Assembly (NCBI GenBank): GCA_947478805.1
Contig: CANJXQ010000016.1
Location: 1 to 46,787 of the forward strand
Length of the DNA: 46,787 bases
DNA from: Betaproteobacteria bacterium
GTDB taxonomy: Bacteria; Pseudomonadota; Gammaproteobacteria; Burkholderiales; SG8-39
Direction: 5' to 3'
The number at the start of each line of letters is the position of its first letter. Positions within the stretch are counted from its first letter, which is position 1. The position numbers and the translations under genes were made by a program. This document shows, in pieces, positions 1 to 7,920 of this stretch. The notes below the pieces were generated by a model that was not told the origin of the DNA, made no database searches, and was given only the letters and a program-made list of their open reading frames with translations.

Positions 1-2
1 CC

Positions 3-188
3 GGGTTGTTCAACGCCGCCGAGGCGGAGGCGCGCTACAAGGCCGTGGCCGGCCTGCACGCGCTCGGCCGTATCGGCACGGGCCTCGAGATTGCCGAGGC
101 CATCGAGTTCCTGGTCCGCGCCGAGTGGGTGACAGGCGTCGGCCTCGAGGTCGACGGCGGCATTGGGCTGGGTGTGTCTAACTTCTAG
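3..188 (+). pseudogene. 3' end of an SDR-family oxidoreductase gene, cut by the window edge
   Basis: The reading frame is open from the left edge to a TAG stop and encodes about 61 residues. They match the C-terminal end of short-chain dehydrogenases: GRIGTGLEIAEAIEFL followed by VTGVGLEVDGG, the segment that closes the nucleotide-binding fold and ends with the conserved DGG. The catalytic and cofactor-binding parts lie outside the window, so whether the gene is intact is unknown. The last 38 or so codons are identical to those at 46.66-46.77 kb, while the upstream codons differ. A transposase scrap starts right after the stop, so this end looks rearranged. Confidence 0.6.
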
Positions 189-201
189 CCGCTGCGGTTC
201 C
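73..201 (+). repeat. Left copy of a 129-bp (or longer) perfect direct repeat
   Basis: These 129 bases are identical to 46659-46787 in the same orientation. The repeat covers the last 38 or so codons of the SDR gene, its stop, and the first bases of the IS91-like scrap. Identity stops at its left boundary and runs off the window at the right copy, so the true length is unknown. Direct repeats at both ends would allow excision or amplification of the 46.6 kb between them, or they may reflect how the contig was assembled. Confidence 0.9.
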
Positions 202-290
202 TGTTGGTCAGCGGTCCGGCTGCGCTGAACCTCAACGTGCACTTCCACATACTGTTCCTGGACGGATTGATCGCGCGAGACATCGAGAAC
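192..290 (+). mobile_element. Fragment of an IS91-family transposase gene
   Basis: The frame starting at about 198 reads FLLVSGPAALNLNVHFHILF and then LDG. This matches the LNLNxHFHxLxLDG segment of IS91/ISCR-type rolling-circle transposases, which holds the HxH-type metal site. Only about 30 codons are recognisable, with no start and no intact flanks, so it is a relic. It begins within a few bases of the SDR stop. The right-hand copy of the repeat enters the same sequence at the window edge. From 290 to about 450 I see no gene. Confidence 0.55.
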
Positions 291-451
291 GCCTGGCCGG
301 AAACGCTAATACCGCGCGCTACTGAAGACGGGGGGGACGTCGGGTTGTGGGTTGCGCCCTGAGTCCGCGCATGGACGACCGGCCGAACTACCTGCCCAAT
401 CCGACGCGATTTCCGCTCCGAAACGGCAGTTGTAAACGAGTCGAAGCTCTT

Positions 452-928
452 CTAAGGCTTGTCTGAATTGCTCATCTCGCGAATAGATTTCCATGTGCCG
501 TCTGGTTGTCGTTGTAGAAGTGTGAAAAACCGGCCACCGTCGACGATGCGATCGCCGCCGCCCTTCGGCATAAGTGTCACTTCGTAAGTGCCGCGACTGA
601 ACCCGTAATCGCCAAAAAGCTTAGTCTCCACGGCGACGCCATGAAGCTGAATGGTGTATGCCGCAAATTGATCGGCATACGCCTTCAGGATGGCTGCGCG
701 CCCCACTTCGTCCGGTTGCTGCGATGCCATCAGTACCGCGTCGTCGGTGAACAATGCGGCAACTGCCTCCGCCTCCCCGGCGTTGAACGCGGCCTCCAAT
801 GCTCGAACCATGCTATTCCCCACGTCGGTGGCGCTTTCCGCAGTGCTGGAATCTCTGCCAGGCCCCGACATGCACCCGCCGATCAATGCAACAAGAACAA
901 TCCACGTAGCGCGGTACTTTCTGACCAT
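452..928 (-). CDS. SnoaL/DUF4440-like lipoprotein
   Basis: The product is 158 aa. It opens with a lipoprotein signal (VLVALIGGC, probable lipid-modified Cys near residue 19) followed by an NTF2-like fold of the DUF4440 type: an acidic helix with FNAGEAEAVAALFTDDAVLM, then beta strands ending in the typical DGTWKSIREM. The ATG at 928 is preferred because AGGAG lies 8 bases upstream; an in-frame GTG at 937 lacks this. NTF2-like proteins bind or isomerise small hydrophobic ligands, but no catalytic role can be read here. The gene diverges from the PQQ dehydrogenase and has its own copy of the promoter box at 1069-1084. Confidence 0.7.
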   Translation of the reverse strand: MVRKYRATWIVLVALIGGCMSGPGRDSSTAESATDVGNSMVRALEAAFNAGEAEAVAALFTDDAVLMASQQPDEVGRAAILKAYADQFAAYTIQLHGVAVETKLFGDYGFSRGTYEVTLMPKGGGDRIVDGGRFFTLLQRQPDGTWKSIREMSNSDKP

Positions 929-1040
929 TGAGAGCACTCCTATCGCCTTCGACTGGGATTCGGCAGGAGTCGGGGTCGCAAGCCGTACCGGCCCGGCGCA
1001 CCAAATCCACCCACCGCTTTTGGATTAGGTATCGCCCGGG

Positions 1041-1084
1041 ACTCTAAGTTACGCAATCACTACATCGATGTCCGAAAACGGCAT
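1041..1084 (-). promoter_or_regulatory. Box promoter for the SnoaL-like lipoprotein gene
   Basis: On the minus strand 1084-1069 reads ATGCCGTTTTCGGACA, a copy of the shared TTGCCR-N4-CGGMYA box. A 22-base gap is followed by TAGAGT at 1046-1041, a plausible -10. The box points at the gene starting at 928. It is arranged back to back with the plus-strand box at 1112, 43 bases away. Confidence 0.55.
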
Positions 1085-1111
1085 GGGGTCACTGATTAGG
1101 ACGGGAGGAAA

Positions 1112-1154
1112 TTGCCGCAAGCGGCTACGGGCGCTTGGCCAACCTTCGTAGCAT
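1112..1154 (+). promoter_or_regulatory. Box promoter for the PQQ dehydrogenase/imine reductase operon
   Basis: TTGCCGCAAGCGGCTA at 1112-1127 is followed after exactly 21 bases by TAGCAT at 1149-1154. Transcription would start near 1161, giving a leader of about 28 bases to the ATG at 1189. This rules against the longer in-frame start at 1135. Confidence 0.6.
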
Positions 1155-1188
1155 CGGGGCCAACCTTCCAGAAAGATGGCGACTGCTT

Positions 1189-3276
1189 ATGCCCCGCTCG
1201 AAACCAATTAGGCTCTTGCTTGTTCTTGCAGCGACCGTACTCGTGTCCTCGGGGTGCCAGAGTCGCGAAGCAGAAACTACGTCGTTGCCGGCGGCTCCAC
1301 ACTCGAACTCCGAGTGGCGCCTTATTGGCAATAACGGCTATGAGCAGCATTTTAGCCCTCTAACGAAGATCAGCGATGCCAACGCTGGGCAACTGAAGCT
1401 TAAGTGGTATGCCGACATGCCAGTGCGCGACGGTCTCGTCGGCGTACCACTAGTGGCGGATGGCGTCGTCTACCAAAGTGGACCACTTGGCCTTGTATTC
1501 GCAAACGATTTGCGGACCGGCAAGCTGCTGTGGTCGTTCGACTCAGGGATCAAGTTCCCATTGGGCGTGATCCCCGCGTGGGGTTCGCGCCTGAGTCGGG
1601 GCCTCGCGATTCTTGATGACAAGGTCTTTCGCGCGACGGGTGACTGCAGGCTGATCGCGATTGATCGCACGAGCGGAAAGAAGGTGTGGGAGGCGCAATC
1701 CTGCAATCCGGATGAGTATCGTACGATAACCGGGGCACCACGCGTCGGTGACGGTAAGGTGTTCATCGGTAATGCCAATGCTGACAGCGGCGTCGGTCGC
1801 GGCTTCGTCGATGCCTATGACGCGAACACAGGCAAGCGTCTATGGCGCTTCTACACCATTCCTGGCGATCCGTCCCAAGGGTTCGAGGACAAGGCCATGG
1901 AAATGGCCTCTAAGACCTGGGGGAAAGAGTACTGGAAGAAAGGCGGCGGCGGCAGTGTCTGGGAAGGAATTACGTATGACCCTCGGACGGACCTTGTGAT
2001 CATTGGCACGGACGGCTCGATTCCCCCGTCTCCGTTGGACCGCGGTGAAGGGGCCGGCGACGAGTTGTTCACGAATGCGATCGTCGCGCTCAAGGCAGAT
2101 ACTGGAGAGTACGTATGGCACTACTCGACCACGCCCGGCGATGGTTGGAACTATGCCGCGGCAATGCCCGTTATTCTTGCGGATCTAAAGATCGACGGCC
2201 AGGCCAGGCCGACAGTTCTGTCGGCGCCAAAAAATGGGTTCTTCTACGTGTTGGACGCGCGGTCTGGAAAGTTGTTGAACCAGCCAAAGCCGATCGCTCG
2301 CGTAAACTGGGCGTCGCACGTCGACATGGCCACAGGCCGACCGGTGAAACTGCCGGATGCTGAGTGGTGGAACAAAGGCCCCGAAGGCGTCGTCGTGTTT
2401 CCCTACACGATGGGTGCGCACAATTGGATGCCCATGTCGTTCAGTCCGAATACTGGGCTGGTCTACATTCCGGTGAGCGAGGCCGGCTCGAGGATATCGA
2501 CCGATCCGAAGTTCATGATCGGCCGTGTCGACGTCGACATCTATCACTCGAAAACACATGGGGGCCCATTCAAAGGCAAGTTGGTAGCGTGGGATCCGAT
2601 TAAGCAGGAGCCACGCTGGCAGCATGATCTCGGCGCCCCATATCAGGGCGGAACTCTAGCGACCGCCGGCAATGTTGTGTTTCAAGGAACGACAGAGGGA
2701 CAGTTCCGTGCGTATAGCGCGGACCGAGGCGAACCGTTGTGGTCGTTCGATACGGGTAGCGCCATCCTGGGAGGGGCGAGTACCGTCGAGGTCGACGGCG
2801 AGCAAATCGTGCTCGTCGCAGCCGGCTCAGGGACGACCGCATCGGTCGGCTTCATGCAGCAGTACAGCGGTGGGGCAGGCGGGCCGCCGCGTTTGTTCGC
2901 CTTTTCTCTGCAAGGCAAAGCGACTATGCCACCGTTGCAGCCGCCACCCGGAGCTATGCCTGAACCGCCCGCACCGCGACCGGTTGCGGCGCTGGCGCTG
3001 AAGGGCAAGGCGGTGTGGGACGCGACAGGCTGTGAGTTGTGCCATGGATTCAAGGTCATTGGTGGGCCCGGCTCGGTTCCGGACCTGCGCCGCATTGGCG
3101 CGGCGCGTCTAGGCCTCTTTCCGCAGATAATACGCGGTGGCTTGCTCACCCCCCTCGGTATGCCAGATTACCGAGAGATGGTATCGGAAGACGACTTGCC
3201 TGCACTAAGGGCATATGTACTCGAGCAGGCTTGGCTCGAATATGATTCGCAAAAGCGCTCTAAGGATGCGGACTGA
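1189..3276 (+). CDS. PQQ-dependent quinohemoprotein alcohol dehydrogenase, lipoprotein (copy 1)
   Basis: The product is 695 aa: a lipobox signal (LVSSGC), an eight-bladed beta-propeller of PQQ dehydrogenase type with repeated W-docking motifs, and a C-terminal cytochrome c domain with CELCH at residues 615-619. Such enzymes oxidise primary or secondary alcohols, or aldehydes, in the periplasm and pass electrons from PQQ through their own heme to the respiratory chain. The vicinal cysteine pair usual before the NRG segment is absent (GSRLSRG). The usual WDY motif of the active site reads W320-N-Y, so the expected catalytic Asp is Asn. It is the first gene of an operon with the imine reductase, which overlaps its 3' end. 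Copy 2 lies at 10.8 kb. Substrate unknown. Confidence 0.88.
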   Translation: MPRSKPIRLLLVLAATVLVSSGCQSREAETTSLPAAPHSNSEWRLIGNNGYEQHFSPLTKISDANAGQLKLKWYADMPVRDGLVGVPLVADGVVYQSGPLGLVFANDLRTGKLLWSFDSGIKFPLGVIPAWGSRLSRGLAILDDKVFRATGDCRLIAIDRTSGKKVWEAQSCNPDEYRTITGAPRVGDGKVFIGNANADSGVGRGFVDAYDANTGKRLWRFYTIPGDPSQGFEDKAMEMASKTWGKEYWKKGGGGSVWEGITYDPRTDLVIIGTDGSIPPSPLDRGEGAGDELFTNAIVALKADTGEYVWHYSTTPGDGWNYAAAMPVILADLKIDGQARPTVLSAPKNGFFYVLDARSGKLLNQPKPIARVNWASHVDMATGRPVKLPDAEWWNKGPEGVVVFPYTMGAHNWMPMSFSPNTGLVYIPVSEAGSRISTDPKFMIGRVDVDIYHSKTHGGPFKGKLVAWDPIKQEPRWQHDLGAPYQGGTLATAGNVVFQGTTEGQFRAYSADRGEPLWSFDTGSAILGGASTVEVDGEQIVLVAAGSGTTASVGFMQQYSGGAGGPPRLFAFSLQGKATMPPLQPPPGAMPEPPAPRPVAALALKGKAVWDATGCELCHGFKVIGGPGSVPDLRRIGAARLGLFPQIIRGGLLTPLGMPDYREMVSEDDLPALRAYVLEQAWLEYDSQKRSKDAD

Positions 3277-4180
3277 AGTGTCCTCGGCGAAGCAGGTTGC
3301 TGTTATAGGGCTCGGTAACATGGGCTCTGCGCTAGCAGATGCACTCCTGCGCGAGGGGCACGAAGTAGTGGTGTGGAACCGCACGGCGTCGCGTGCGAAT
3401 GTGCTCGTCGCCAAAGGTGCAGTGCTGGCGAAGTCGCCTGCGGACGCGATTCTCGCAGCGCCCGTGGTGATCATGTGCGTGACCGACCTCGCGGCGTCCA
3501 TGGCCGTGTTCGAAACACCCGGCGTGGCCGAATCAATCGCCGGCAGGACCGTCGTGCAGCTGACGAGTACTTTGCCAGACGATGCCGTTGCACAATTTGA
3601 TTGGGTGCACCGTCACGGAGCACGCTTTATCGCCGGCGGTATCATGGCGTTCCCAAGAGACATCGGCAGACCCAACACATCATTTCTATACTCTGGGGAC
3701 GAAGCGGCCTTCCATGAGCATCGTGACGTGCTGCTGGTGATGGGCGGAGATCTGAAATTCCTAGGCGGCAATCCCGGGATTGCGCTAGCGGTCTACATCA
3801 CGTCTGGCCTGTACATGCTCGGCTCGCTCGCCATGTTCCTGGAGACGGCGGCGGTCGCCGCGTTTTTCGGGATTCCAATTGAGAAATACTGTGACTTTGC
3901 ACTCGCAACTAATCAGGTATTACATGACCGGGTGCGTGAGAGCGCTAAGCGAATCGCCGAATATAGATTCGATGGCGATGAGGCGACGATCGACATGGTT
4001 GTCCCGACGCTGGAGGAGCACTGCAGGCGAATCTCGCTCGCCGGCATCGAGCCGCGCATGACTACCGCGTTCGTGGGGCATTTGCAGGCGGCCGCTCGCG
4101 AGGGTAGGGGTCATTGCGACATTGCTGCTCTAGTAGAGCGTGCTCACCACCAAGCGGCGAACCTGGGCATGCGGTCGTGA
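3266..4180 (+). CDS. Imine reductase (IRED) family NADP-dependent oxidoreductase
   Basis: The product is 304 aa from the ATG at 3266; a GTG at 3278 with AAGGA 11 bases upstream is an alternative start. The N-terminal Rossmann domain has GLGNMG at 15-20 and WNRT. The middle carries the IRED signature IMAFPRDIG at about 126-134 followed by LYSG, and the C-terminal helical part is that of IREDs rather than of hydroxyisobutyrate dehydrogenases, which have a catalytic Lys here. The position that divides IREDs into Asp and Tyr types aligns with Tyr177. IREDs reduce cyclic imines or iminium ions with NADPH; native substrates are mostly unknown. The gene overlaps the PQQ dehydrogenase and the next SnoaL-like gene, so co-expression is very likely. 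Confidence 0.8.
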   Translation: MRTEVSSAKQVAVIGLGNMGSALADALLREGHEVVVWNRTASRANVLVAKGAVLAKSPADAILAAPVVIMCVTDLAASMAVFETPGVAESIAGRTVVQLTSTLPDDAVAQFDWVHRHGARFIAGGIMAFPRDIGRPNTSFLYSGDEAAFHEHRDVLLVMGGDLKFLGGNPGIALAVYITSGLYMLGSLAMFLETAAVAAFFGIPIEKYCDFALATNQVLHDRVRESAKRIAEYRFDGDEATIDMVVPTLEEHCRRISLAGIEPRMTTAFVGHLQAAAREGRGHCDIAALVERAHHQAANLGMRS

Positions 4181-4581
4181 TGGCCGCTCAGGTGGAGGCG
4201 CAGTTGCGCGCGGTGCTCGATGATGTTGAATCGGCATACGCCCGAGGTGCGCCACCGGCTGAAATTATGCCGATGTGGTACGACCTTTCAGACGTTGTCG
4301 TTGTCGGTGAAGGTGATACCTGTGCGAGCCGTGGGTTCCCGGCGGTACTTTCCCAGGCTGAACATAAGAGTGCTTTGATCGGAAACCGCCCGCAGGTTTC
4401 GTTCAAGATTGACAGCCCAATCGTCGTTGCTCATGGTCTGGCTGTCGCGATGATAGACTGTGATGCGGTCCCAGACTATCCAGAAGCGGGTCGAATGAGA
4501 ATGCGACTGCTGACTGCGTGGTGTCGCCGTCCCGATGGCTGGCGCATTGTCCGTGAAATGTACTCCGAGGGCTCGCTTTGA
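4180..4581 (+). CDS. SnoaL-like (NTF2-fold) small protein
   Basis: The product is 133 aa with no signal peptide. The ATG overlaps the stop of the imine reductase gene (TGATG), which fixes the start and indicates translational coupling. The order of an N-terminal helix, a WYDLSDVVVVGEGD strand region, and a C-terminal sheet ending in RPDGWRIVREMY fits the NTF2/SnoaL superfamily, as in SnoaL_3 or DUF4440 proteins. Members act as isomerases, hydrolases or ligand-binding proteins. Next to an imine reductase it may handle the same substrate. This family call comes from fold-level motifs only. Confidence 0.65.
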   Translation: MAAQVEAQLRAVLDDVESAYARGAPPAEIMPMWYDLSDVVVVGEGDTCASRGFPAVLSQAEHKSALIGNRPQVSFKIDSPIVVAHGLAVAMIDCDAVPDYPEAGRMRMRLLTAWCRRPDGWRIVREMYSEGSL

Positions 4582-4772
4582 CGAAGGTTGCGCAATGCTT
4601 ACCACGTTCCTCGGACCCGTCGGATCAGGAGTTGGCGGCTCGCCTGAATGCATGGTCCGAGGGCACCTCCGGCGATTTCCAGAAGTCGCTTGCGCCCGCG
4701 CTGATAGAACTCGGATGCTGGGTCTGTGTCGCCATTCTGTTGGCCGGTGCGACAGTCGTCTGGCTTGTCTAA
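4578..4772 (+). CDS. Small single-span membrane protein preceding the permease
   Basis: The product is 64 aa, starting at a TTG that overlaps the previous stop (TTGA). It has a charged N-terminal half (QELAARLNAWSEGTSGDF) and one hydrophobic segment, LGCWVCVAILLAGATVVWLV, ending at the C-terminus. I do not recognise the family. It fits exactly between two coupled genes and immediately precedes the NCS1 permease, so it could be a small partner subunit of the transporter, like the short proteins that precede some sodium symporters. The weak start codon is the main reason for doubt. Confidence 0.45.
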   Translation: MTKVAQCLPRSSDPSDQELAARLNAWSEGTSGDFQKSLAPALIELGCWVCVAILLAGATVVWLV

Positions 4773-4776
4773 CGCA

Positions 4777-6237
4777 GTGGCTGACCCGCAAACACATCAG
4801 GTAGACGCTGCCTCTGCCGAGCGCGCTCCGACGCTCGACGCCGAACGAATTTTTCCTTCATTTGGCAGCTTCTTCTACACGCTCATGGCGCTGGCCGCGG
4901 CGATCTGGGTAGTCCTCGTCGGCAGCGCGATCCCTGCCGTTGGGGATACGAAGCTGGGCATCATTGGATTCGCTTGCGGCACGGTGATTGGAACTGCACT
5001 TGTCGTCTGCAGCGTGGCCCTGCCGGCGTTCAGGTATGGAATCGATTCAATCGATATCAGCAAAGCGTCGCTCGGCATCCGTGGTTCGGGCATCGCCTTG
5101 GTGGGACTGATCGTCATGGGCATCGGTTGGGCCGGAGTTGCGCTCGCGTTGGTCGCGCGCGGTTCGGCGACGCTTTTTGCGAACATGGGAGGAGATCACG
5201 GCGATGTCGACGAAAGGCTCGTCGTGGCCATCGCTCTGCTGCTGATACCTTTGTTTTATCTGCTGGTCCGGCACGGCCTGGATGCTATCCGGCGCGTGAA
5301 CCAGCTTGCCGGCCCGGCCCTACTGATACTTGCCTGCGTTAGTCTGGCGTTGCTCTGGCGTCGGTATGGCTCCGACAATCTGATGCAGCAAAACGTGCCA
5401 GCAGACCAGGCCCTCACAACAGATCGTCTCAAGGCATTTGCTTACGCCATGGAATTCGGCGTGACGATGGCTTTGTCGTGGTGGCCCTACATGGGCGGGT
5501 TATATCGTTTCCTGCGATATCGTCGTCATGCTGTTGGGCCGGCCATCCTTGGAGGTTCGCTGATCGGAACTACTCTGAGCGCCTCGGTGGCCGCGCTCGC
5601 AACCGTGCATCTTGGCTCACCGGACCCTGTCGTATGGCTGGTCGCACTGACCGGGCCGGCGATCGGTCCCGTGCTCGTGGGCATCGTGCTGTTGCTCAGC
5701 ATCCCGGCGATCTGCCTACTGCTGTACTTCGTCGCTTCCGCGGCGCAACAGTTGCGGTCGCTCGCCAGGACGCCATGGAATGCGCGGGTAATCGTCGCGC
5801 TTGCGCCGCTTGCGCTTGTGGGTTTCAACACATCCTGGACTCTCGCGCACGTCGTGACCGTCGCGACCTTCGGAAGTCTTGTCTTCATAAGCATCTGCGG
5901 CATAGTGCTGGCGGACTTCTGGGTGTTGCGGCGCGGGCGTATCGACCTGCCGCACATTTTCGTTGACGGTGTTGAGGGGCACTACTGGTACAAGGTTGGC
6001 GTTAACTGGGCAGCCATGCTGACGATCGCGGCGGGTTGCGCGGCCTATCTGTATCTCTACGATCCAATCTCGCTGTCGGCGCGCACTGCATTTCGATACG
6101 CCGGTGCGGCGTTGCCCGTCATGACTGGTAGCGCGCTGCTCTATCTCCTGCTCATGAAACTTGCACCGAAGTCACGTGATGTCGAGAGGCAAGGGCAGGC
6201 GTCACCAGAAGGAGCGATTGTAAGGGTTGGGCTTTAG
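4777..6237 (+). CDS. NCS1-family (purine/cytosine permease-like) transporter
   Basis: The product is about 486 aa from a GTG at 4777; a TTG at 4765 is also possible and neither has a good ribosome-binding site. Twelve or so hydrophobic segments are visible. The order and motifs (PSFGSFFYTLMALAAAIW near the N-terminus, SWWPYMGGLYRF in the middle, ADFWVLRRGRIDL late) match nucleobase:cation symporter-1 proteins, which import purines, pyrimidines, allantoin, hydantoins, thiamin or pyridoxine. Specificity cannot be read. As last gene of the PQQ dehydrogenase/imine reductase operon it probably imports the nitrogen-containing substrate of that operon. Confidence 0.8.
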   Translation: MADPQTHQVDAASAERAPTLDAERIFPSFGSFFYTLMALAAAIWVVLVGSAIPAVGDTKLGIIGFACGTVIGTALVVCSVALPAFRYGIDSIDISKASLGIRGSGIALVGLIVMGIGWAGVALALVARGSATLFANMGGDHGDVDERLVVAIALLLIPLFYLLVRHGLDAIRRVNQLAGPALLILACVSLALLWRRYGSDNLMQQNVPADQALTTDRLKAFAYAMEFGVTMALSWWPYMGGLYRFLRYRRHAVGPAILGGSLIGTTLSASVAALATVHLGSPDPVVWLVALTGPAIGPVLVGIVLLLSIPAICLLLYFVASAAQQLRSLARTPWNARVIVALAPLALVGFNTSWTLAHVVTVATFGSLVFISICGIVLADFWVLRRGRIDLPHIFVDGVEGHYWYKVGVNWAAMLTIAAGCAAYLYLYDPISLSARTAFRYAGAALPVMTGSALLYLLLMKLAPKSRDVERQGQASPEGAIVRVGL

Positions 6238-6248
6238 GTCTATCTGCC

Positions 6249-6291
6249 TTGCCGCTACCGGATACGGTCCGCAACGGCGCTGACCGAGACT
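6249..6291 (+). promoter_or_regulatory. Box promoter for the acyl-CoA ligase operon
   Basis: TTGCCGCTACCGGATA at 6249-6264 is followed after 21 bases by GAGACT at 6286-6291, one change from the TAGANT seen at the stronger copies. It lies 70 bases before the ATG at 6335 and points toward it. Confidence 0.5.
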
Positions 6292-6334
6292 TCCAGGGTA
6301 GCCGCGGAAGCACTTCCCCAATTGCCGGACCACC

Positions 6335-7903
6335 ATGATCTCAAAAGTTGTGACGGAGCGACGACATCCACGGGCGCTAGGCAGGATGCTCGTGGGCGAC
6401 ATCCTCAAATCGAGCGCCTTGCGCGCTCCGATGCAAGAGGCGATCTACTGTGTCGGTACCGGGCGTCGCATTAGTTATCGACAGTTGAATGAACGCTGCA
6501 ACCGACTTGCTAATGGCCTGCTGGCGCTCGGCCTGCCACGCGGCACCGTCGTTGCCTTTTTGTGTTCCAACCGCGCTGAAATCCTCGAGATCTATTTCGC
6601 TGTGGCCAAGGCGGGTCTCGTTGGGCTGCCGCTCAACTATCGGTTAGCGCCCAAGGAAGTCGAAACGTTGATCGTTTCGATGGACGCGGAGGTGCTCATT
6701 TGCGCCTCGCGTTTCGAGGCGACCAATCAGCATCTTCGCGAGACGTCCGTCAATCTGAAGCATACGATCTGGATAGGTGATTCGCCCCCTGCCGGGTCGC
6801 TTCAGTATGAGCAGCTTCTCGAAGTGGCGTCGGCTGCGGAGCCTGACGTCGAGGTGAACGAAGAAGACCCCTACTACTTCAACCTGACGTCCGGAACGAC
6901 TGGGCTGCCGAAAGCGTACACGATCACCCAGTACAACAGCGTCACACTCGAGTCATCCATGGTCGGTCTCGACCTACGCGCCGACGACGTTTTCCTGACA
7001 CTGTTTCCCGCGTTTGGCCGTTCCGGGTTCGGATTGTCCTTGCTGGCTGTACTGATGTGCGCTCGCAACGTACTCATGGATTTCGATCCCGAGAAGACAC
7101 TCGAGGTCATTCGAGTGGAGCGCGCGACCTTTACGAGCATCGTCTCGACGATGGCAACACTGCTGCTGCGGCAACCGCAACTTCAGGCAGAAAATACGAA
7201 GTCGCTCCGGGCAATCCTGTTCACGGGCTCGATGCTGCCCCCCGCAGTTGTCGAGCAGGTCAGGCGGCGCATGTGCCCTAACATTTACGAAGGTTATGGC
7301 CTGCAGGAGACCGGCTTTCTAACGGTCAGCACCCCAACCGATCGAGTAGCGCGACCGGAGTCCGTCGGCCGTCCGGTTCTGTTCGCCGACTTACGCTTCG
7401 TCGATGCGGACGGGCACGATGTTCCCACAGGAGAGATCGGCGAGATCATCGGCCGATCGCCGAACACCATCACCGGCTACCTCAACAATCCGGAGAAGAA
7501 TGCGGAAGCGTTTCGCGACGGATGGTTCCACAGTGGAGACCTTGGAAAACTGGACGCCGACGGCTACGTCTTTATCTGTGGACGGGTCAAGGATATGATC
7601 GTCTCCGGCGGACAGAATGTGTACGCCTCAGAAGTGGAAACGGCACTACTCACGCTGGATGGAGTGGAGGAGTGCGCAGTGTTCGGTCTGCCAGACGACA
7701 CGTGGGGGGAGGCTGTCTCGGCAGTTCTCGTGAGCTCGAATAAGGCGTTTTCGCCCGACGAAGTTCAGGACCGTTGCCGGGACTTGCTTGCCGGTTTCAA
7801 GTTGCCGCGGAAGGTTTTTTGCCAGACCGATGCGCTCCCAAGAACACCGACCGGCAAGGTACAGAAATTCCTGCTTGTCGAACGTTATTCGCGGATTGTC
7901 TAG
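6335..7903 (+). CDS. Acyl-CoA synthetase (AMP-binding, FadD-like)
   Basis: The product is 522 aa from the ATG at 6335; an ATG at 6386 is also possible, and neither has a clear ribosome-binding site. Class I adenylate-forming enzyme motifs occur in order: the phosphate loop SGTTGLPKAY near 187, GYGLQETG near 321, GWFHSGDLGKLDADGYV near 398, GRVKDMIVSGGQNVYASEVE at the hinge, and the catalytic Lys in PRTPTGKVQK near the C-terminus. It activates a carboxylic acid to its CoA thioester with ATP. The overall pattern is that of medium/long-chain or alicyclic acid ligases. It heads an operon with an SDR and a hydrolase. Confidence 0.88.
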   Translation: MISKVVTERRHPRALGRMLVGDILKSSALRAPMQEAIYCVGTGRRISYRQLNERCNRLANGLLALGLPRGTVVAFLCSNRAEILEIYFAVAKAGLVGLPLNYRLAPKEVETLIVSMDAEVLICASRFEATNQHLRETSVNLKHTIWIGDSPPAGSLQYEQLLEVASAAEPDVEVNEEDPYYFNLTSGTTGLPKAYTITQYNSVTLESSMVGLDLRADDVFLTLFPAFGRSGFGLSLLAVLMCARNVLMDFDPEKTLEVIRVERATFTSIVSTMATLLLRQPQLQAENTKSLRAILFTGSMLPPAVVEQVRRRMCPNIYEGYGLQETGFLTVSTPTDRVARPESVGRPVLFADLRFVDADGHDVPTGEIGEIIGRSPNTITGYLNNPEKNAEAFRDGWFHSGDLGKLDADGYVFICGRVKDMIVSGGQNVYASEVETALLTLDGVEECAVFGLPDDTWGEAVSAVLVSSNKAFSPDEVQDRCRDLLAGFKLPRKVFCQTDALPRTPTGKVQKFLLVERYSRIV

Positions 7904-7920
7904 CCTAAGGACCCCGGATT

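Noticed and set aside
412-427. Box-like GCTCCGAAACGGCAG
   Set aside because: The spacer is 3 instead of 4 and there is no gene or -10 in the right place.
3266-4180. Annotation as 3-hydroxyisobutyrate dehydrogenase
   Set aside because: The Rossmann domain fits both families, but the IMAFPRDIG/LYSG segment and the Tyr in place of the catalytic Lys region fit imine reductases.
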